Below are positions 30,081-34,518 of a stretch of DNA of 34,518 nucleotides, one piece after another. Location of the stretch: positions 1 through 34,518 of the forward strand of contig JANYHS010000058.1 of the NCBI GenBank assembly GCA_025358945.1. Direction: 5' to 3'. Source of the stretch: Acidobacteriota bacterium (lineage in GTDB: Bacteria; Acidobacteriota; Vicinamibacteria; Vicinamibacterales; CAVVIG01). A program made the position numbers and the translations under genes. The notes under the pieces are model-generated. The model made no database searches and was not told the DNA's origin. It saw nothing but the letters and a program-made list of their open reading frames with translations. Every line of letters begins with the position of its first letter. The stretch's first letter is position 1.

Positions 30081-31278
30081 TTACGATGGCGGCGGCAACG
30101 GCCCGAACAATGACTCGACGGCGAGAGCCGTGCTGAGCAGTTGTCTATCTGCACCCTCAGGCGCATCCAACTCCATCCCGACCGGCAGTCCCGTGACTGT
30201 CTGTCCGACCGGGAGACTGAGACCTGGAATGCCTGCCAAGGCAATCGGCCGCGTGTCGTGCAGATGGGCGCCAAACGTCGGCACCCTCTTCCCATTTGAC
30301 TCGACCTCGACATCGTCGCCGGTCGGGCGCGCTGGCAGGATGGTCGTGGGGAACGCGATCACGGCGACGTGGTTCGTGCGGAAGTACTCGCGATAGGCAG
30401 ACTGAAGCGCCGGACGGGATTGCCTCATCGCCGCGTCGTAGGCCGCTCGCGTCGGCGCCTGTGGGCCGATGACCGACGTCTCATAGAGCGGTTTGACGTC
30501 CGGGCGTGCGATCTGCGCGACCAACTCCTGAACGGTGAGCGTGAGGCGGCTCTCGCGCAGATACCGAGCGAGATCGTGGAGCATTTCGTAGTACGTGATC
30601 GGCCCCGTGGCAGCGACGTAGAGCTTCTCGAGATTCGGCATGTCGGCTTCAATCAGCACGCAGCCGGCATCACGAAGCGTCGTCAAAGCCTTTTCGATGA
30701 CCGGTCCGAGGCTGGCGCCCAGCCCGTCGAAGAAATATCCCCGCGGGATACCGATGCGCAGGCCTTTCAGCGCCGCTGGCTGAAGCGGCGTGCGCTGTCC
30801 AGTGATGATCGAGTCGAGCAGGACGAGATCGCGCACGGAGCGGGCCATCGGTTCGACGGTATCCCTCGTATGGGAAAACGGGACGATGCCTCTCTGCGGA
30901 TAGCGACCCATCGTGGGTCGCCACTTCCTCCGCTGCCGCCACCGGCAATCAGCGCAGAGTTGTACGGGTTGTGAACGGCTCCGAACGCCGAATTATTGCT
31001 GGCGATGCCCACGGCGAGTTCGTGCCTGTTGGTCTTGCCCAACAGGATGGCGCCGGCCGAAAACAGCGACGCGGCGACGGGCGCATCAGCGCGCGGACGA
31101 TGGTCGCGAAGCGAAGGCGTGCCCGCAGTTGTCGGTGCGTGTGCCGTGTCGATGTTGTCCTTCACCAGAATCGGCAAGCCGTGAAGGGTGCCGACTGTGT
31201 GGGAGGCGCGTCGCTTATCTGCCGCTCGAGCAGCGCCGTCGCGTACTTCTCTACCGACAGATCGCCTGCATCTATCGG
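30081..31278 (-). pseudogene. Amidase-signature gene broken by at least two deletions
   Basis: Three pieces of one amidase-family protein lie in different frames. The N-terminal piece begins directly after the pruA stop and has no start codon: DAGDLSVEKYATALLERQIS. Near 31220 it jumps to ADKRRASHTVGTLHGLPILV followed by KDNIDTAHAPTTAGT, which contains the catalytic lysine. That frame continues to SAFGAVHNPYNSALIAGGGS and fails near 30920. Homology resumes in another frame with GRYPQRGIVPFSHTRDTVEP and runs to 30081. The segment normally carrying the nucleophilic serine (GTDTGGS-like) is deleted. The 276-residue 3' open frame is long but cannot be an active amidase. The full-length ancestor probably hydrolysed small amides. 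Confidence 0.85.
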
Positions 31279-32922
31279 CTATTCCTCACTCATGAACGGG
31301 TAGCGGAAGTCCGTCGGCGGGTTGAAGTTCTCCTTCACCGTCCGCGCGCTGACCCAGCGGGTGAGGTTCAGCTTCGATCCTGCTTTGTCGTTCGTACCAG
31401 ACGCCCGCGCGCCGCCGAACGGCTGCTGACCGACGACCGCGCCGGTCGGCTTGTCGTTCACGTAGAAATTTCCAGCCGAGTGCCGCAGCGCTGACATTGC
31501 GTGGACGATCGCGCGGCGATCCTGCGCAAACACGGCGCCCGTCAGCGCGTACGGCGATGTTGAATCCACGATCTTCAGCGTCTCGTCCCACTTCGCATCG
31601 TCATACACGTACGCAGTGAGGACCGGTCCGAAGATTTCTTCGCACAGCAGTTTGTAGGCCGGGTCGGTCGTTTCGACGAGTGTCGGATGGACGAAGTAGC
31701 CTTTGCTGCCGTCCACCTTGCCGCCGGCGAGGATCTTCGCGTTGCCGCGGCCGTGCTCGATGTACTGACTGATCTTGTCGAACGACTTCTTGTCGATCAC
31801 CGCGCCCATGAAATTGCGGAAGTCGCACGGATCGCCAACCTTGATCTCGTTGATCATCGCGATCGCGCGATCGCGCACACCGGCCCAGATCGACTTCGGC
31901 ACGTAGACGCGGCTTGCCGCGGAGCACTTCTGTCCCTGGTATTCGAACGCGCCACGCACCATCGCCACCGCGAGCGCCTCGACGTCCGCTGACGGGTGCG
32001 CGATGATGAAGTCCTTCCCGCCGGTCTCGCCGACGATACGCGGGTAAGACCGGTAGGAGGACATCGACGCGCCGATCGTCTTCCACATGCCGTTGAAGAC
32101 TTCGGTGCTGCCCGTAAAGTGCACGCCACCGAGATCGCGGTGCGAGAGCAGGATCTTCGAGATCATCGCGGAGTCGCCAGCCACGAAATTGATCACGCCA
32201 GGCGGCATGCCGGCCGCTTCGTACATCTTCATCAGGTAGTAGGCGGAGTACATCGCGGTTGCCGCCGGTTTCCAGATCACCGTGTTGCCCATCAGCGCCG
32301 GCGCGGTCGGCAGGTTGCCGCCGATCGACGTGAAATTGAACGGCGTGACGGCGTAGACGAATCCTTCGAGGCCGCGGTACTCGAGCTGATTCCACATCGT
32401 GTGGTCGCTGAGCGGTTGTTCGTCGAGCAGTTCCTGCGCATAGTGCGCGTTGAAGCGCCAGAAGTCGACGAGCTCGGCGGCGGCGTCAACCTCCGCCTGG
32501 AACGCGGTCTTCGACTGGCCGAGAATCGTTGCGGCGTTAATCGTGTCGCGCCAGGTCGTGGTCAGCAGTTCCGCAGCCTTGAGGATCACGGCGGCGCGAT
32601 CTTCGAACGCCCATCCGGACCACTCGGCGCGAGCGGCGGCGGCGGCGGCGATCGCGGCCACCACGTCCTTCTCACTGGCCTTGTGATAGGCGCCGACGAC
32701 GTGCTGGTGATCGTGCGGCATCACGGACTTGGCGGTGTCGCCCGTCCGGATCTCTTTGCCGCCGATGAACATCGGCATGTCGACGGTCTCGGCGGCCATC
32801 GTCTTCAGGCGCGCCTTGAGCGATGCGCGCTCGGGCGAGCCCGGCGCGTAGGACTTGATGGGTTCGTTGACGGGTGGCGGCACGCGGCGGCGCCCGTTGA
32901 AGACCGCGGAGGATGGGGACAT
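31279..32922 (-). CDS. pruA: Delta-1-pyrroline-5-carboxylate dehydrogenase
   Basis: A 547-residue aldehyde dehydrogenase of the P5CDH class. It oxidises L-glutamate gamma-semialdehyde to glutamate with NAD+, the second step of proline degradation. Signatures: PVNEPIKSYAPGSPERASLK at the N-terminus, YAVTPFNFTSIGGNLPTAPA, VHFTGSTEVF for the NAD site, catalytic Glu in VGETGGKDF, catalytic Cys in YQGQKCSAASR, and QQPFGGARASGTNDKAGS near the end. ATG 32922 is preferred over GTG 32928 because the duplicated copy at 34308 also starts at this ATG. No proline dehydrogenase gene is adjacent. It follows an acyltransferase gene by 58 bp and runs straight into the amidase remnant. Confidence 0.93.
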   Translation of the reverse strand: MSPSSAVFNGRRRVPPPVNEPIKSYAPGSPERASLKARLKTMAAETVDMPMFIGGKEIRTGDTAKSVMPHDHQHVVGAYHKASEKDVVAAIAAAAAARAEWSGWAFEDRAAVILKAAELLTTTWRDTINAATILGQSKTAFQAEVDAAAELVDFWRFNAHYAQELLDEQPLSDHTMWNQLEYRGLEGFVYAVTPFNFTSIGGNLPTAPALMGNTVIWKPAATAMYSAYYLMKMYEAAGMPPGVINFVAGDSAMISKILLSHRDLGGVHFTGSTEVFNGMWKTIGASMSSYRSYPRIVGETGGKDFIIAHPSADVEALAVAMVRGAFEYQGQKCSAASRVYVPKSIWAGVRDRAIAMINEIKVGDPCDFRNFMGAVIDKKSFDKISQYIEHGRGNAKILAGGKVDGSKGYFVHPTLVETTDPAYKLLCEEIFGPVLTAYVYDDAKWDETLKIVDSTSPYALTGAVFAQDRRAIVHAMSALRHSAGNFYVNDKPTGAVVGQQPFGGARASGTNDKAGSKLNLTRWVSARTVKENFNPPTDFRYPFMSEE

Positions 32923-32980
32923 ATCCACTCATGATAGCGTTTCTGGCTATGAGAATCGCGGATCGGCAGATGACGAGGGC

Positions 32981-34117
32981 CTAATACGAGAGTCGATGCG
33001 CGGCGCGGACGAACGGCCGCTCGAAGAAGCGCCACGAGAGCGACGCCACCACCACCGTGACGAACAGGGCGATCAACGCACCGGTCCCGAACGGCAGATC
33101 GTATGGCCGCGGTAGCGCCTTCAGCAGGTAGGCGTTCACCAGGATCAGGGCGGGCATGTGAATCAGGTACACGCCGTAGGCGATGCCCCCGAGGCGTCGA
33201 AGAGGGCCGAACCTCAGCGCCCGGCTGAACGGCGATCCCCGTTGCGTGACGGCAAGCAGCAGCGCCACGGCGTAAAACGAGGCCAGCACGGTGTAGCCCC
33301 AGATCGACATCTGAGGAGACCCGATCATCCATCCGCGCCGTGACATGTACCCGATCAGCGCGGCGAGCCCGAACGCCATCACCCACAGCACGTCGGATCG
33401 GCGCTTCACGATCGTCCGTGCCTGTTCGTCGCGCACGACGATGGCCGCGAGGACGCCTAGCATCAGCGCATCCATCCGGCACGGCGTCAGCACGTACACG
33501 GGCCAGAACAAGTCGGGGAATGACAGGAACAGCATGGTTCGCACAGCGATCGCGACGGCAATCGACGCCACGCAGATCCAGATCAGCGCGCGATTCGACG
33601 CCGCGCGAATCACCAGCGGGAGCGTCAGGTAAAACTGCTCCTCGACGGCCAACGACCACGTGAGCGAGATGAAGCCGGCGCCCAGAGAGTCGTACCAGGC
33701 CATCCAGAAATTCTGAAGGAAGAGCAGATAGGGATACGGCGGGAGGCGGTTCGCGACCAGCGGGCTCGCGTAGTCCGCGTACCCCGCGCGCGTGATTGCA
33801 ATCAGAAGCGCGTAGGCTCCCAGCAGCAGCGAGTAGAGCGGAATGATGCGGGCGAAGCGGCGGCCGTAAAACGTCCCCAATAACCGGGGAGACTGGCGCG
33901 CGTCGATCAGAATGCCGCCGATCAGGAAACCTGACAGCACGAAAAACAGATCGACGCCGCTCCACAGCGGACGAAGCGCCCAGAATTTCAGGGAGACGTG
34001 TGGATCGAGGGAGACGTAATGCCAGATCAGAACCAGCAGAATGGCGACGCCGCGCAGGCCGTCCAGTTCCAGAACGCGGCCGTCGAGTGGCCGTGGCGCC
34101 TCGACCCTGTCTGGCAT
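32981..34117 (-). CDS. Acyltransferase-3 family membrane O-acyltransferase
   Basis: A 378-residue integral membrane protein of the OafA/YrhL-type acyltransferase family with about 10 hydrophobic helices. Conserved blocks are LDGLRGVAILLVLIWHY with the catalytic-type histidine, DLFFVLSGFLIGGIL, FYGRRFARIIPLY, SLAVEEQFYL and YGVYLIHMPAL. Members transfer acyl groups to sugars of lipopolysaccharide, peptidoglycan or secreted products. The target here is unknown. ATG 34117 lies 3 bp after the stop of the chimeric pruA fragment, so translation may be coupled to it. This gene separates the intact pruA from its duplicated 5' fragment, which suggests insertion or rearrangement in this region. Confidence 0.9.
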   Translation of the reverse strand: MPDRVEAPRPLDGRVLELDGLRGVAILLVLIWHYVSLDPHVSLKFWALRPLWSGVDLFFVLSGFLIGGILIDARQSPRLLGTFYGRRFARIIPLYSLLLGAYALLIAITRAGYADYASPLVANRLPPYPYLLFLQNFWMAWYDSLGAGFISLTWSLAVEEQFYLTLPLVIRAASNRALIWICVASIAVAIAVRTMLFLSFPDLFWPVYVLTPCRMDALMLGVLAAIVVRDEQARTIVKRRSDVLWVMAFGLAALIGYMSRRGWMIGSPQMSIWGYTVLASFYAVALLLAVTQRGSPFSRALRFGPLRRLGGIAYGVYLIHMPALILVNAYLLKALPRPYDLPFGTGALIALFVTVVVASLSWRFFERPFVRAAHRLSY

Positions 34118-34120
34118 TCC

Positions 34121-34308
34121 TTACCGTCCGAGATCCAGCAACCGCTCGAGTTCGTCGGGATGTATCGCGCGCGTGAGCGCGTCCACGGTCTCGGCCGCCA
34201 TCATTGTCAGGCGCGCTCGGGTGATCCCGGCGCGTAGGACATGATCGGTTCGTTGACAGGGGGCGGTACGCGGCGGCACGCGTTGAAGACGGCGGAGGAT
34301 GAAGACAT
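34121..34308 (-). pseudogene. Duplicated 5' fragment of pruA fused to another gene's 3' end
   Basis: From ATG 34308 the minus strand reads MSSSSAVFNACRRVPPPVNE then PIMSYAPGSPERA, nearly the N-terminus of PruA. By eye the DNA is about 85-90% identical to 32780-32925. A 16-bp deletion between two GCGCG copies (junction near 34212) then shifts the frame. Homology continues as MAAETVD and breaks exactly after GAC. The frame then reads ALTRAIHPDELERLLDLGR and stops at 34121. The same ALTRA-HPDELERLL coding sequence recurs at 34373-34421. The fragment cannot be functional as a dehydrogenase. Confidence 0.85.
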
Positions 34309-34421
34309 ATCGTTCAATGATACCCAAAGGATCTCAGGATTTGAGAATCTTAGGATCTTAGGATTTTCAACCCAGCAGCCGCTCCAGTTCGTCGGGGTGC
34401 ATCGCGCGCGTGAGCGCGTCC
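34136..34421. repeat. Pair of 49-bp direct repeats
   Basis: 34136-34184 and 34373-34421 differ at about 4 of 49 positions. Both encode, on the minus strand, DALTRA(I/M)HPDELERLL. They are 237 bp apart and bracket the pruA-derived fragment, pointing to a segmental duplication. Confidence 0.88.
34329..34366. repeat. GGATCTTA-type octamer tandem array
   Basis: Units read GGATCTCA, GGATTTGA, GAATCTTA, GGATCTTA, GGATTTT. The array ends against the stop codon of the small ORF at 34367-34462 and lies just upstream of the pruA fragment start. It is another member of the short-period intergenic repeats in this window. Confidence 0.75.
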
Positions 34422-34462
34422 TTGCGGTCGAAGAGCCCTGCGTCACCGAGCGGAAACCCCAT
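34367..34462 (-). CDS. Short ORF, probably a gene remnant (31 residues)
   Basis: MGFPLGDAGLFDRKDALTRA followed by MHPDELERLLG, with AGGAAC before ATG 34462. The last 17 residues are duplicated at 34136-34184. The peptide has no recognised domain. It may be a genuine micro-ORF, or the 3' end of a larger gene whose 5' part lies in another frame near the window edge (a 22-codon frame at 34443-34511 overlaps it). I cannot decide between these. Confidence 0.3.
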   Translation of the reverse strand: MGFPLGDAGLFDRKDALTRAMHPDELERLLG

Positions 34463-34518
34463 GTTTCAGTTCCTCGATTGGCCTCTCGCTCTGCGTCTCC
34501 ATCGTCGACATTCGGGCC

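Noticed and set aside
31279-32922. PruA as the aldehyde dehydrogenase of the putative microcompartment
   Set aside because: Its full-length signatures are those of glutamate-semialdehyde dehydrogenase, it is 16 kb from the shell gene, and it has no extra targeting extension.

Overview
The window is a GC-rich bacterial chromosome segment. Its gene content resembles Acidobacteriota, possibly Vicinamibacteria: secreted M28, M14 and M20 peptidases, a DUF1501/DUF1800 pair, an alpha/beta-hydrolase-domain protein, glycine-zipper secreted proteins, and intergenic spacers made of 7-8 bp degenerate tandem repeats. That placement is an inference from gene families; no rRNA or other marker gene is present. 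I see no tRNA, rRNA, CRISPR array, phage or intact insertion sequence.

Layout. 1-7.5 kb: the end of a gamma-glutamyltranspeptidase, a secreted M28-like peptidase, then a minus-strand run (small membrane protein, intact M28 peptidase, alpha/beta hydrolase), a SixA-like phosphatase and an outer-membrane beta-barrel. 7.6-10.9 kb: a DUF442-like phosphatase, a decayed membrane-protein gene, a PIN/Phd toxin-antitoxin pair with a visible promoter and operator, and two secreted proteins. 10.9-12.3 kb: a broken M14 peptidase gene whose end overlaps an intact beta-carbonic anhydrase, then another gene remnant. 12.3-15.9 kb: glycine oxidase ThiO, a small coiled-coil protein, a pterin carbinolamine dehydratase and a MerR regulator on the plus strand, facing a minus-strand pair. 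That pair is a D-threonine-aldolase-family enzyme followed after 2 bp by a single hexameric bacterial microcompartment shell protein (BMC-H).

15.9-21.7 kb: DUF1501/DUF1800, an acetyltransferase, a 60-residue protein coupled to a nucleotidyltransferase (toxin-antitoxin-like) with a perfect 15-bp-arm palindrome inside the small gene, and an AAA/DUF4143 ATPase. 21.7-27.9 kb: a 1042-residue M14 carboxypeptidase with a tandem-repeat-encoded Gly/Ser linker, an M20 amidohydrolase, an acetyltransferase and a Tat-exported HAD dehalogenase. 27.9-34.5 kb: a chemoreceptor, a secreted carboxypeptidase-regulatory-like protein, a broken amidase gene, delta-1-pyrroline-5-carboxylate dehydrogenase, an O-acyltransferase, and a chimeric duplicated fragment of the pyrroline-5-carboxylate dehydrogenase gene.

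The most interesting lead is the aldolase/BMC-H gene pair. D-threonine aldolase would release acetaldehyde and glycine. Volatile aldehydes are what catabolic microcompartments typically confine, and a glycine oxidase is encoded 1.3 kb away on the other strand. A second theme is decay by deletion: four or five pseudogenes are visible, several made by deletions that bring distant codons together. A third theme is palindromes and short repeats placed exactly at gene ends, including three hairpins that carry stop codons.
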